This document shows, one piece after another, positions 8,966 to 17,568 of a DNA stretch of 64,000 nt. Below the pieces are notes generated by a model. It did not search any database. It was not told the origin of the DNA and saw nothing but the letters and a program-made list of their open reading frames with translations. The stretch is from Methylorubrum populi (GTDB lineage: Bacteria; Pseudomonadota; Alphaproteobacteria; Rhizobiales; Beijerinckiaceae), in NCBI RefSeq assembly GCF_002355515.1, contig NZ_AP014809.1, positions 1,120,001 through 1,184,000 of the forward strand, read 5' to 3'. The translations under genes were made by a program, and so were the position numbers. Within the stretch, counting starts at the first letter, position 1; every line of letters begins with the position of its first letter.

Positions 8966-10258
8966 ATGATGAATACAATTTCTAGTCGGACGCGGTGGAT
9001 CCAGCTCGGCCTGGGTCTCCTCGTCATGATGACGATCTCCAGCCCGCAATATGTCTGGACGCTGTTCGTGAAGCCGTTCCAGGCGACCACCGGCGCGAGT
9101 CTCGCCGCCGTGCAGGTCGCCTTCACGATGCTGATCGTGCTCCAGACCTTCTTCTCGCCGGTGCAAGGCTGGCTGATCGAGCGCTTCAGCGCCAAGGCCA
9201 TGATCGCGCTGGGCGCCGCCCTCTCGGGCCTGGGCTGGGTCGCCGCCTCCTACACCGACACGCTGTGGGGCCTCTACGCGACCTACGGCCTGCTCTGCGG
9301 CCTCGGCACTGGCATTGTCTATGTCGGCGTCGTCGGGCTGATGGTGCGCTGGTTCCCCGAGCGGCGCGGCTTCGCGGCCGGCGTCGTGGCCGCAGGCTAC
9401 GGCATGGGCGCCATCGCCACCACCTTCCCCATCACCGACATGATCGCGGCCTCGGGCTATCGCCACACGCTGTTCGTGTTCGGCGCGATCATGGCCGTCA
9501 TCGGCGTCGCCGCAGCGCTCGGCCTGCGCACCCCGAAGGCCGGCGAGACCCCCGCCATCCCCGCCGACAAGGTGGCGAGCGCCGCCCGCGACGTGGCCCC
9601 GGCCGAGATGCTGCGGAGCCCGCTGTTCTGGCTGATGTTCGCCATGATGGCGATGATGTCGACCGGCGGCCTGATGGTGGTGGCGCAGTTCGCAGCCTTC
9701 GCCAAGGAGTTCGGCGTAGCCGACGCGATGGTGTTCGGCTTCGCCGCGCTGCCCTTCGCGCTGACCTTCGACCGGATCACCAACGGCCTGACGCGGCCCT
9801 TCTTCGGCTGGGTCTCCGACCATGTCGGCCGCGAGAACACCATGGCGGTCGCCTTCGCCCTCGAGGCCGTCGCCATCGGCCTGCTGCTGATGTTCCGCGA
9901 GAACGCCTACGCCTTCGCGCTGCTCTCGGGTGTCGTCTTCTTCGCCTGGGGCGAGATCTTCTCGCTGTTTCCCTCGACCCTGACCGACACCTTCGGGACG
10001 AAGCACGCCACCACCAACTACGGCTTCCTCTACATGGCCCAGGGCGTGGGCTCGCTGCTCGGCGGCCCCGTCGCTGCACTGATCCACGACGCGGTCGGGA
10101 GCTGGGTGCCGGTCTTCGGCATCGCCATCGTCCTCGACCTCGTCGTGGCGGCGCTGGCGTGGTTCGTGCTCAAGCCCGCCCGCCGCGCCTATCTCGGTGT
10201 GCCCGGACCGGCGGTGCCGGAGGTGGCCGCGCCGCTGGCCGCCCGCCCGGCGGTCTGA
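8966..10258 (+). CDS. OFA-family MFS transporter (oxalate/formate antiporter-like)
   Basis: A 430-aa major-facilitator protein with 12 predicted spans, closest in pattern to OxlT, the oxalate:formate exchanger. Features shared with that family include SSPQYVWTLFVKPFQ in span 1, VRWFPERRGFAAGVVAAGYGMGA, and TNGLTRPFFGWVSDHVGR, whose R277 corresponds to the substrate arginine R272 of OxlT. The lysine in span 11 of OxlT (K355) is replaced here by Q359 in YMAQGVGSLLGG, so the substrate may differ. Two adjacent ATGs (8966 and 8969) follow a GGAG. A sigma-54-type promoter lies directly upstream. Methylobacteria use oxalate, but no oxalate-metabolism genes are in the window. Confidence 0.8.
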   Translation: MMNTISSRTRWIQLGLGLLVMMTISSPQYVWTLFVKPFQATTGASLAAVQVAFTMLIVLQTFFSPVQGWLIERFSAKAMIALGAALSGLGWVAASYTDTLWGLYATYGLLCGLGTGIVYVGVVGLMVRWFPERRGFAAGVVAAGYGMGAIATTFPITDMIAASGYRHTLFVFGAIMAVIGVAAALGLRTPKAGETPAIPADKVASAARDVAPAEMLRSPLFWLMFAMMAMMSTGGLMVVAQFAAFAKEFGVADAMVFGFAALPFALTFDRITNGLTRPFFGWVSDHVGRENTMAVAFALEAVAIGLLLMFRENAYAFALLSGVVFFAWGEIFSLFPSTLTDTFGTKHATTNYGFLYMAQGVGSLLGGPVAALIHDAVGSWVPVFGIAIVLDLVVAALAWFVLKPARRAYLGVPGPAVPEVAAPLAARPAV

Positions 10259-10272
10259 GGCGGTCCCGTCAG

Positions 10273-10302
10273 GCGCCGGCCCTGGCAGAACCGGGCCGGC
10301 GC
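10273..10302 (+). terminator. GC-rich hairpin after the OFA transporter gene
   Basis: A perfect 10-bp stem, GCGCCGGCCC (10273-10282) with GGGCCGGCGC (10293-10302), closes a 10-nt loop 15 bp after the transporter stop codon. No T-tract follows, so it may be an mRNA 3'-end stabiliser or a weak terminator rather than a classical intrinsic one. It separates the transporter from the cob genes. Confidence 0.4.
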
Positions 10303-10384
10303 GCGTAACGGATGGCTTCCGCGGGGCCGACCGCCTCGCACGAAAGACATCCGCCATGAACACGACTCCCTGGCGGCGCGGATC

Positions 10385-11623
10385 ATGACCGCGCCGCTTT
10401 CCCCCGAGCCGGGACATCTTCCCTGGCTCGCCATCGTCGGCATCGGCGAGGACGGGCGAGCCGGCCTCTCGCCCGCCGCGGCCGCCGCCCTGGACGGGGC
10501 GGAGGTGGTCTATGGCGGGCGCCGCCACCTCGCGCTGGCGGGACCGCTCGCAGCCGAGACCCGGCCCTGGCCGAGCCCGATCGACGCGGCCTACCCCGGC
10601 ATCTTGGCCCTGCGGGGTCGGCCCACCTGCATCCTCGCCACCGGCGACCCGTTCCACTACGGCATCGGCGCCGAGATCGCCCGCCTGGTGCCGGCACCCG
10701 AGATCCGCGCCTTCCCGCAGCCCTCCGCCTTCAGCCTCGCCGCCGCCCGGCTCGGCTGGTCGCTGCCCGAGACCGCGTGTCTCACCCTGCACGGGCGCGA
10801 CCTCTTCGGCATCGTGCCCCAGCTCCAACCCGGCGCCCGCCTCTTCGCCCTGTCTTGGGACGGTGCGACGCCCGCCGCGCTCGCCGCCCTGCTCGCCGAG
10901 CGCGGCCTTGGCCCCTCGCGGCTCACCGTGCTCGAGGCGATGGGCGGACCGCACGAACGCGTCCGCGCGGCGCGGGCGGACGGCTTCGACCTCGCCGAGA
11001 TCGCCAGCCTCAACACGATCGCGGTGGAAGTGGAGGCGGCAGCCGGCGCACGGATCGTCCCGCTGAGCCCGGGCCTCGACGATGGGTGGTTCGAGAATGA
11101 CGGGCAGCTCACCAAGGCCGAGATCCGCGCGGTGACGCTCGCAGCCCTCGGACCGCGGGCCGGCGAGACCCTGTGGGATCTCGGCGCCGGCGCGGGCTCG
11201 GTCTCGATCGAGTGGTGCCTGCGCCATCCCGCCAACCGCGCGGTCGCGGTGGAGCGCCGCCCGGACCGGGCCGAGCGCATCGGCCGCAACGCGCGGGCGC
11301 TCGGCGTCGGCGCGCGGGTGCAGGTCGTGGTCGGCGCCTCGTCCGCTGCGCTGTCCCCCCTCCCCTCCCCCGGGGCGGTCTTCGTCGGCGGAGGCATTGC
11401 CGAGCCCGGTCTGCTCGCGGCCTGCCGGGACGCGCTGCCGCGCGACGGCCGCTGCGTCGCCAACGCCGTCACCCTGGAGGGCGAGGCGGCTCTGCTCGCG
11501 GCCTTCGCCGAGACCGGCGGCGCCCTGCGCCGGCTCTCGGTCGCCCAGGCCGTGCCGGTCGGCGGCCTCACCGGCTGGCGCCCGGCCATGCCGATCACGC
11601 AATGGGTCTGGACGAAGCCGTGA
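10385..11623 (+). CDS. cobL: Precorrin-6Y C5,15-methyltransferase (decarboxylating)
   Basis: A 412-aa bifunctional enzyme of aerobic cobalamin synthesis that methylates precorrin-6B at C5 and C15 and decarboxylates the C12 acetate, giving precorrin-8. The N-terminal CbiE-like domain (about 14-205) has the tetrapyrrole methylase pattern IVGIGEDGRAGLSPAA and ILATGDPFHYGIG. The C-terminal CbiT-like domain (about 230-412) begins NDGQLTKAEIRAVTLAAL and has the SAM motif LWDLGAGAGSVSIEW from residue 263. Length matches CobL. Its stop codon overlaps a GTG start for cobE (GTGA), indicating translational coupling. Confidence 0.95.
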   Translation: MTAPLSPEPGHLPWLAIVGIGEDGRAGLSPAAAAALDGAEVVYGGRRHLALAGPLAAETRPWPSPIDAAYPGILALRGRPTCILATGDPFHYGIGAEIARLVPAPEIRAFPQPSAFSLAAARLGWSLPETACLTLHGRDLFGIVPQLQPGARLFALSWDGATPAALAALLAERGLGPSRLTVLEAMGGPHERVRAARADGFDLAEIASLNTIAVEVEAAAGARIVPLSPGLDDGWFENDGQLTKAEIRAVTLAALGPRAGETLWDLGAGAGSVSIEWCLRHPANRAVAVERRPDRAERIGRNARALGVGARVQVVVGASSAALSPLPSPGAVFVGGGIAEPGLLAACRDALPRDGRCVANAVTLEGEAALLAAFAETGGALRRLSVAQAVPVGGLTGWRPAMPITQWVWTKP

Positions 11624-12021
11624 CCCCGTCCCGAATCGTCGCCGGCATCGGCTTCCGCCGGGCGACGCCTCCTGCGGAAATCATCGCGCTGCTGCACCGT
11701 GCCCTCGGTGAGGCCGGAATCGCGCCCGAGCGGCTCGCCGCCATCGCCACCGCCGCGGATCGGGCGGCGGAACCGGCGATCCGCGAGGCCGCCGCCGCCT
11801 TCGGCCTCACGCCGACGGCGCTCGATGCAGCCGACCTGACGGCGGTGGATGCGCGGGTCGTGACCCGGTCGGAGCGGATCGAGGCGAGCCGCGGCGTCGG
11901 ATCGGTGGCGGAGGCGGCGGCGCTCGCCGGCGCCGGCCCGGCGGCCCGCCTCGTCCTGCCGCGCATCGCCAGCGCGGGGGCCACCTGCGCCCTCGCGGCC
12001 CCGGCTTCAGGATTTCCTTAA
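11620..12021 (+). CDS. cobE: Cobalamin biosynthesis protein CobE
   Basis: A 133-aa protein of the CobE family, equivalent to the C-terminal domain of CbiG. The N-terminus RIVAGIGFRRATPPAEI and the later RVVTRSERIEASRGVGSVAEAAAL are typical. The exact step is unsettled in the literature; it always accompanies aerobic cob genes. I chose the GTG at 11620, which overlaps the cobL TGA; an ATG at 11602 would add six residues. In many rhizobia the next gene is cobM, but here an unrelated block intervenes before cobM. Confidence 0.85.
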   Translation: MTPSRIVAGIGFRRATPPAEIIALLHRALGEAGIAPERLAAIATAADRAAEPAIREAAAAFGLTPTALDAADLTAVDARVVTRSERIEASRGVGSVAEAAALAGAGPAARLVLPRIASAGATCALAAPASGFP

Positions 12022-12108
12022 CCGAGAAATCGCTCGGGGCGGTCCGGGAAGGGAACCTTTCACGCGATCGCAGCCAGGGTGGCGCCGTGCAGCAGGGAGG
12101 ATCGGGCG

Positions 12109-13263
12109 GTGACGGACTTGTCGGTTCCCACCCTGCAATTCACCGATTTCCTGGTGTTCGGCGCCTGCGCCGCGATCTTTCTCTGCAACTGGCTGCTCCG
12201 CCGGCAGAAGACCTACTTCCTCTGCTTCGGAGCGAGCTACGCCGTCTGTGCGGCCATGGCCGTGTGGTTCGTGGATTTCGGCTATTACGGCAGCATCTGG
12301 TCGCCGTTCGGATGGTCGCTTGCCGGGGCGACCTTCTGGATCGGATTGCGGCTCTTCGACGGGCGCCCGGCGGTGACCGGGCCGATGATCGGCCTGTTCC
12401 TGCTCCCGACGGCGACGCATCTCGGGCTCACCCTCGCGGGTGTCGGTCCCGCCGGCGTCAATGCCGGCAGCACGATCGCCTACGCCCTCCATGAGGGCGC
12501 GGCCGCCCTCTACATCTTCCGAAGCCCCCCGCGGCGGTCCCCGCTCCGCCACCTGATCGCCTGGGCGCTTCTCGCGATCGCGCTGGTGATCTGCCTGCCC
12601 CTGCTGCCGGTGCCGGAGACCTCGATCCGCCTGTCCATCATCGCCATCTTCATCGTCGATCACATCACCTCCATCCTCCTGACCACGGCGATCCTCGCCC
12701 TGGAGGCGGAGCGGGCCCACGCGGCGATGGAGCGGATGGCGCGGACGGACGCGATGACGGGAGCGCTGAACCGGCAGGGGCTCGCGGCGAGGGCCGGCGG
12801 TCTGACGGAGGCCGGCATCATCGTCGCCGATCTCGACCACTTCAAAGCGATCAACGACCGGTTCGGGCACGCCGCGGGCGACGCGGTGCTGCGCGACTTC
12901 GCCGCGCGGGCGGCCGCGCTCCTGCCCGAGGGCGGTCACCTCGCCCGGCTGGGAGGCGAGGAGTTCGGGATCGTGCTGCCCGGGCACGACGACAACGCGA
13001 CGGCCTATCTCGCCGAACGCCTTCGCCGCGCGGTCGGCACGGTGCCCGTCCTCTGGAGGGAATCGGCGGTTCCGATCACGGTGAGCATCGGCGTCGCGAT
13101 GCTCGGGGCCGGAGAGACCCTGAACGAGAGCCTGGAACGCGCCGACGGGGCGCTCTACGACGCCAAGACCGGCGGCCGGAACCGCGTCCGCATCGCGGCG
13201 CGCCGCCCGGCGCCCGCTGCGGCCGCCAGCGAGGTCTGCCACTCAGCCTGCACCGCCGCCTGA
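12109..13263 (+). CDS. Membrane diguanylate cyclase (GGDEF)
   Basis: A 384-aa inner-membrane protein. About six hydrophobic spans fill residues 10-205. A cytosolic GGDEF domain follows, with TDAMTGALNRQGL, the metal aspartate in IVADLDHFKAINDRFGHAAGD, and the active-site GGEEF at 282-286, so it should make cyclic di-GMP from GTP. The product-inhibition I-site (RxxD five residues before GGEEF) is absent; that position reads PEGG. I start at the GTG at 12109, which has GGAGG 8 nt upstream; the longer frame from 12079 lacks this. Its 3' end overlaps the lysR gene on the other strand by 21 bp. Confidence 0.9.
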   Translation: MTDLSVPTLQFTDFLVFGACAAIFLCNWLLRRQKTYFLCFGASYAVCAAMAVWFVDFGYYGSIWSPFGWSLAGATFWIGLRLFDGRPAVTGPMIGLFLLPTATHLGLTLAGVGPAGVNAGSTIAYALHEGAAALYIFRSPPRRSPLRHLIAWALLAIALVICLPLLPVPETSIRLSIIAIFIVDHITSILLTTAILALEAERAHAAMERMARTDAMTGALNRQGLAARAGGLTEAGIIVADLDHFKAINDRFGHAAGDAVLRDFAARAAALLPEGGHLARLGGEEFGIVLPGHDDNATAYLAERLRRAVGTVPVLWRESAVPITVSIGVAMLGAGETLNESLERADGALYDAKTGGRNRVRIAARRPAPAAAASEVCHSACTAA

Positions 13264-14148
13264 CAGGCTGCCGATCCGCTCCGCCGCGAAGCGCTGGCGC
13301 AGCCATGCCGCCGCCGGGCCGCAGGGCCGCTGCTTGTGCCAGACCAGTTCCAGGGCGATCGGCCAGTCGCCCTTGTCGAACTGCAGGTCCGGCGTGACGA
13401 GGTCGGGCGCGGTCAGCGACGAAGCGATGACGTGATCGGTCACGAAGGCCCAGCCGATCCCGTGCTTCACCAGCTCCAGGATCACCCAGTGGCTTTCCAC
13501 CCACCACACCTCGGCCGCCACCCGCAGGCGCCGCTTCTCCGGCCCGTCGCTGCGCGCCGCCACGAGGATCTGGCGGTGACGCTTCAACTCCTCCCACTCC
13601 ACCCGCGCCTTCGCGAGCGGGTGGTCGCGTCCGCAGACGAGCTTGAGCGGCACCCAGCCGATGGTCTGGAAGCCGAGCTCCGTCGGCAGGACCTCCTGAC
13701 GCCACATCACGCCGAGGTCGGCCGCGCCCGACTGCACCATCCGGCTGACATCCTCCATCAGCGGAAAGAGCAGTTCCAGCTCCACGAAGGGAAAGTGCCG
13801 GGCGAAGTCGGCGAAGAGGGCGCCGAGCGCGTGCTCGGGATAGAGTTCATCGATGGCGACGACGAGCCGGTTCTCGACCCGCCGTTCCAGGCTGCTCGCC
13901 ACGCCGATCAGGTGTTCGCGCCGATCCAGCACGACGCGCGCCTCCGAGAGCAGCCGCTCGCCCGCCGGCGTGAGCACCGGGTTCCGGCCCGTCCGGCTGA
14001 ACAGCGCCAGTCCCAGGTCGGTCTCGAGATTCGCCACCTGGGTGCTGACGGCCGATTGCGCCTTCCGCAATACGCGGGCGGCGCCCGAGAACGATCCGGC
14101 CTCGGCCGCGGCCACGAAGGCCTGAAGCTGATCGAGCGAGACGGTCAT
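13243..14148 (-). CDS. LysR-family transcriptional regulator
   Basis: A 301-aa LTTR with the winged helix-turn-helix at about 5-65 (LDQLQAFVAAAEAGSFSGAARVL, then KAQSAVSTQVANLETDLG and LALFSRTGRNPVLTPAG) and a periplasmic-binding-like effector domain from about 90 on. It is divergent from the PACE efflux gene, with an 89-bp intergenic region carrying short palindromes, so it very likely controls that transporter. The inducer is unknown. Its 3' end overlaps the diguanylate cyclase gene. Confidence 0.92.
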   Translation of the reverse strand: MTVSLDQLQAFVAAAEAGSFSGAARVLRKAQSAVSTQVANLETDLGLALFSRTGRNPVLTPAGERLLSEARVVLDRREHLIGVASSLERRVENRLVVAIDELYPEHALGALFADFARHFPFVELELLFPLMEDVSRMVQSGAADLGVMWRQEVLPTELGFQTIGWVPLKLVCGRDHPLAKARVEWEELKRHRQILVAARSDGPEKRRLRVAAEVWWVESHWVILELVKHGIGWAFVTDHVIASSLTAPDLVTPDLQFDKGDWPIALELVWHKQRPCGPAAAWLRQRFAAERIGSLSGGGAG

Positions 14149-14150
14149 CC

Positions 14151-14199
14151 ATCTGGTTTCCAGATACGTTCCAACTTGGTTTTCGGATTATCGCCGATA
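14151..14199. promoter_or_regulatory. Palindromes in the lysR / PACE intergenic region
   Basis: Three inverted repeats lie between the divergent start codons: ATCTGG-TTT-CCAGAT (14151-14165), CCAACTTGG (14171-14179) and TATCGCCGATA (14189-14199). The first abuts the lysR start codon. LysR regulators bind dyads of this size in divergent promoters, so one or more may be its operator; which one cannot be decided from a single copy. Confidence 0.4.
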
Positions 14200-14237
14200 G
14201 AAGGCGGCGGACCAATCCCGATTCTTTGGACAAGTCC

Positions 14238-14681
14238 ATGCGCACCACCCGCGACCGTATCCGCCACACCCTCCTGTTCGAGCTGTTCGGCCTCGCGCTC
14301 ATCATCCCGCTCGGAAGCGTGCTGTTCGGGCTGCACGCCTCCGACATGGGCGTGATCGGCGTGGGCAGCGCGCTCACCGCGACGGCGTGGAACTACGCCT
14401 ACAATCTCGGCTTCGATCGTGCGATGCAGCGGTGGGTCGGCCACACCCGCAAGAGCCTCCCCTTGCGGGTAGGGCACGCGGTGCTGTTCGAGGCGGGGCT
14501 GCTGGTGATCCTGCTGCCGCCGATCGCGTGGTATCTCGGCATCGGCCTCGTCCAGGCCTTCGTCATGGATCTCGCGATCGCGGCCTTCTACGTGGCCTAC
14601 GCCTTCGTCTTCAATCTCGCCTACGACCGGGTCTTCCCGCTGCCGGGCTGGGGCGAGGTCGCGGCGGAGCCGTCCCGCTGA
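14238..14681 (+). CDS. PACE-family efflux protein (AceI-like)
   Basis: A 147-aa membrane protein with four predicted helices arranged as two bacterial transmembrane pair (BTP) repeats, the hallmark of the proteobacterial antimicrobial compound efflux (PACE) family. The first repeat begins RIRHTLLFELFGLALIIP; its membrane glutamate matches the essential E15 of AceI from Acinetobacter, a chlorhexidine and short-chain diamine exporter. The second repeat starts SLPLRVGHAVLFEAGLLV, also with a glutamate. I start at ATG 14238 (MRTTRDRIRH). It is divergent from a LysR gene, the same arrangement as aceI and its regulator. Confidence 0.88.
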   Translation: MRTTRDRIRHTLLFELFGLALIIPLGSVLFGLHASDMGVIGVGSALTATAWNYAYNLGFDRAMQRWVGHTRKSLPLRVGHAVLFEAGLLVILLPPIAWYLGIGLVQAFVMDLAIAAFYVAYAFVFNLAYDRVFPLPGWGEVAAEPSR

Positions 14682-14745
14682 GCCTGTCGGCCACCGCGAC
14701 CATCGTCTCTCCCCAACGCCCGTCCCGATGCTGTAAGCGGACGCC

Positions 14746-15555
14746 ATGACCGTCCACTTCATCGGCGCCGGGCCGGGCGCCGCCGACCTCATCACCCTGC
14801 GCGGCCGCGACCGGATCGCGGCCTGTCCGGTCTGCCTCTACGCCGGCTCGCTGGTGGCGCCCGAGATCCTGTCGTGGTGCCCTCCGGGGGCGCGCATCGT
14901 CGATACCGCCCCCCTCGACCTCGACGCGATCATGGAGGAGATCGGCCGCGCCCACGCGGCGGGCCGGGACGTGGCGCGGCTGCATTCCGGCGACCTTTCG
15001 GTCTGGAGCGCGCTCGCCGAGCAGACCCGCCGGCTCGACGCGCTCGGCATTCCCTACACTGTGACGCCGGGCGTCCCCGCCTTCGCCGCCGCCGCCGCCC
15101 TGCTGCGGCGCGAGCTGACCGTGCCGGGGCTGACGCAATCGGTGGTGCTGACCCGCACCTCCGGCCGGGCGAGCCCGATGCCGGAGCGTGAGCAGCTCTC
15201 CGCCTTCGCCGCCACCGGCGCGACCCTGGCGCTGCACCTCTCGATCCACGTCGTCGAGCCGACCTGCGCCGACCTCGTCCCGTTCTACGGGCCGGACTGC
15301 CCGGCCGCGGTGGTGTTCCGCGCGAGCTGGCCCGACGAGCGGGTGCTGACCGGGACGCTCGCGACCCTGCCCGAGCAGGTGCGTGCGGCGAACATCGAGC
15401 GCACCGCTCTGATCCTGGTGGGGCCGGCGCTCGACCCGTCGGATTTCCGCGAGAGCGCGCTCTACGCCCCCGATTACGACCGCCGCTTCCGCCCCCGCGG
15501 CGCGGTCGGCGCAGTTGGTGCGCTTGGCGAAGCATCGGACGAGGCCGCATCGTGA
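14746..15555 (+). CDS. cobM: Precorrin-4 C11-methyltransferase
   Basis: A 269-aa tetrapyrrole methylase that transfers a methyl from SAM to C11 of precorrin-4 in aerobic cobalamin synthesis. The glycine-rich N-terminal loop is [18 protein letters not shown], followed by [13 protein letters not shown] and the second SAM loop [16 protein letters not shown], all characteristic of CobM. The product is precorrin-5. The last codons overlap the GTG start of cobB by 4 bp, so cobM and cobB are translationally coupled. A short low-complexity [11 protein letters not shown] tail ends the protein. Confidence 0.95.
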   Translation: MTVHFIGAGPGAADLITLRGRDRIAACPVCLYAGSLVAPEILSWCPPGARIVDTAPLDLDAIMEEIGRAHAAGRDVARLHSGDLSVWSALAEQTRRLDALGIPYTVTPGVPAFAAAAALLRRELTVPGLTQSVVLTRTSGRASPMPEREQLSAFAATGATLALHLSIHVVEPTCADLVPFYGPDCPAAVVFRASWPDERVLTGTLATLPEQVRAANIERTALILVGPALDPSDFRESALYAPDYDRRFRPRGAVGAVGALGEASDEAAS

Positions 15556-16877
15556 CGCCCGCCCCCGGCCTCCTCGTCGCCGCACCGCGCTCCGGCTCCG
15601 GCAAGACCACGGTGACGCTCGCGCTGATGCGGGCGCTGCGCCGCCGGGGCGTGGCGCTGCGCGGCGCCAAATGCGGGCCGGACTATATCGACCCCGCCTT
15701 CCACGAGGCGGCGACGGGAGCTCCCAGCCTCAACCTCGACAGCTTCGCCATGCCCGACGCGCTGCTCGACGCCTGCGCCGCCCTGAGCGCGCACGAGGCC
15801 GAACTCGTCGTGGCCGAGGGCTCGATGGGGCTGCATGACGGCATCGTCGCCGGTGAGGGCCGCACCGGCGCGAATGCCGACATTGCCGCGCGCTACGGCT
15901 GGCCGGTGATCCTCGTGCTCGACGTGTCGGGCGCGGCGCAATCGGCGGCGGCCGTCGCCCTCGGCTGTGCGGCCTACGATGCGCGGATCCGGATCGCGGG
16001 CGTGATCCTCAACAAGGTCGCGAGCCCGCGCCACCGCCGCCTCGTCGAGGCGGGGCTGGCGCGGGTCGGACTGCCGGTGCTCGGCGCCCTCCCGCGGGAG
16101 GCGGGTCTCGTCCTGCCCGAGCGCCATCTCGGCCTCGTCCAGGCCGGCGAGACCGCCGACCTCCACGCCCGCCTCGACCGGCTCGCCGATCTGGCCGAAG
16201 CCAATCTCGACCTCGACGCGATCCTGTCCCTGGCCGGCGGACACGCCCCCGCCGCCACCGACGGCCTGCCGAGGCCGCCGGCGCAGCGGATTGCGGTGGC
16301 GCGGGACGCCGCCTTCTCCTTCCTCTACCCCCACATGCTGGCGGGATGGCGCTCGGCCGGTGCCGAGATCGTGCCGTTCTCGCCGCTGGCCGACGAGGCG
16401 CCGGGAGCCGATTGCGATGCTTGCTGGCTGCCCGGCGGCTATCCCGAGCTGCATGCCGGCCGTCTCGCGGCGGCGGGCCGCTTCCGCGACGGCCTGCGGA
16501 CCTTCGCGCAGACGCGGCCGGTCCACGGCGAGTGCGGCGGCTACATGGTTCTGGGTGAGAGCCTGGAGGATGCGGACGGGGTGACCCAGCCGATGTGCGG
16601 ATTGCTGCCGGTCGCGACCTCGTACCGGCGGCGCAAGCTCCATCTCGGCTACCGCGTCGCGCATCTCCTCGCCGACGGGCTGCTGGGCGCCGCGGGCACG
16701 CGCCTCGTCGGGCACGAATTCCACTACGCGAGCGAACTCACGCCCAGCCCGGAGGGCGACCTCGCGCTCGCACGGGTGACGGATGCGGAAGGCGTACCGC
16801 TCGGCCTCGCCGGCCACCGCCGGGGTCAGGTTACGGGCAGCTTCTTCCACCTGATCGCCGGAACAGGCCGCGCGTGA
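15552..16877 (+). CDS. cobB: Hydrogenobyrinic acid a,c-diamide synthase
   Basis: A 441-aa ATP-dependent amidotransferase that converts the a and c carboxylates of hydrogenobyrinic acid to amides using glutamine. The N-terminal P-loop is [15 protein letters not shown] (about 10-24), followed by [17 protein letters not shown] and EGSMGLHDG. The C-terminal class I glutaminase domain carries C328 in [12 protein letters not shown] and a late histidine in GHEFHYASE. The start is GTG, overlapping the cobM stop (GTGA). Length fits the family (about 430-460 aa). Confidence 0.95.
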   Translation: MTPAPGLLVAAPRSGSGKTTVTLALMRALRRRGVALRGAKCGPDYIDPAFHEAATGAPSLNLDSFAMPDALLDACAALSAHEAELVVAEGSMGLHDGIVAGEGRTGANADIAARYGWPVILVLDVSGAAQSAAAVALGCAAYDARIRIAGVILNKVASPRHRRLVEAGLARVGLPVLGALPREAGLVLPERHLGLVQAGETADLHARLDRLADLAEANLDLDAILSLAGGHAPAATDGLPRPPAQRIAVARDAAFSFLYPHMLAGWRSAGAEIVPFSPLADEAPGADCDACWLPGGYPELHAGRLAAAGRFRDGLRTFAQTRPVHGECGGYMVLGESLEDADGVTQPMCGLLPVATSYRRRKLHLGYRVAHLLADGLLGAAGTRLVGHEFHYASELTPSPEGDLALARVTDAEGVPLGLAGHRRGQVTGSFFHLIAGTGRA

Positions 16878-17160
16878 CACAGGGTCCCCGCCGGCCGCGA
16901 TGCATCGAGCACCGCCCGGTCGGGGTCGGGACAGAAATCGTGGGGAACGGCACCGTGCCGAGAGCGGACGGCTGAGCCGCCCCGCCATGCGATGACCGGG
17001 CGCCTCGACCGATCCGTCGGCGGGATCGCGGCTCTCACACCCGGCTCGGCCTTCTCGAGCCGCGCGTCGGCGGATCCGGTCTCCGCTAGCGAAGACCGCG
17101 TCAGCCATAATCCGTCGCGCTCCTGAACGCCCGGCCGGCTTCGACGCCGGCTCAGAACCG

Positions 17161-17568
17161 TCAGGCGTCGAGGACTTCCGGGTCCTTCTTGCGGCCGAGG
17201 CGGGCGGCGCTGCGCACGATCGCCAGAACCTCGCGACGAAGTTGGTCGTCCTCGATCGTGGCGAAGGCGCGCAGCAGATCGACGGCACCGTGGGCCCGGA
17301 GGAAACCGAAGACCTCGGTCTGCTCCTGGGCGGCGGCGCCGTCGCCCTCCTCGAAGAAGGCGGAGACCGGGACTTCGAGCAGGCGGGCGATCTCGCGCAG
17401 GCGCCCGGCGCCGACGCGGTTCTGGCCCTTCTCGTACTTCTGAACCTGCTGGAACGTCACGCCCACTGCGGTCCCGAGCGCGGTCTGGCTCAAGCCGCGT
17501 GCTTTGCGCAGCGCGGTGATCCGGAGCCCGACGAGGCGGTCGACATCGGTTGTCTGTTTCGGCATCAT
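17161..17568 (-). CDS. XRE-type helix-turn-helix regulator
   Basis: A DNA-binding protein of 135 aa (MMPKQTTDVDRLVG; a second ATG is at 17565). The HTH_3 domain covers about 10-65: GLRITALRKARGLSQTALGTAVGVTFQQVQKYEKG, with the alphaproteobacterial FQQVQKYEKG recognition signature. The rest is helical and ends in a basic KKDPEVLDA tail. I reject the upstream extension to 17637, which lacks family character. The preceding 283 bp (16878-17160) contain no gene I can support. The protein may repress its own promoter in the wide gap to its right. Confidence 0.85.
   Translation of the reverse strand: MMPKQTTDVDRLVGLRITALRKARGLSQTALGTAVGVTFQQVQKYEKGQNRVGAGRLREIARLLEVPVSAFFEEGDGAAAQEQTEVFGFLRAHGAVDLLRAFATIEDDQLRREVLAIVRSAARLGRKKDPEVLDA

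Noticed and set aside
10259..10384. A cobalamin riboswitch before cobL
   Set aside because: The gap is 126 bp and shows no recognisable B12-box; only a GC hairpin is present.
8918..11602. An 894-codon minus-strand frame across the OFA transporter and cobL
   Set aside because: Low-complexity antisense translation, no start site or motif; the plus-strand genes explain the region.
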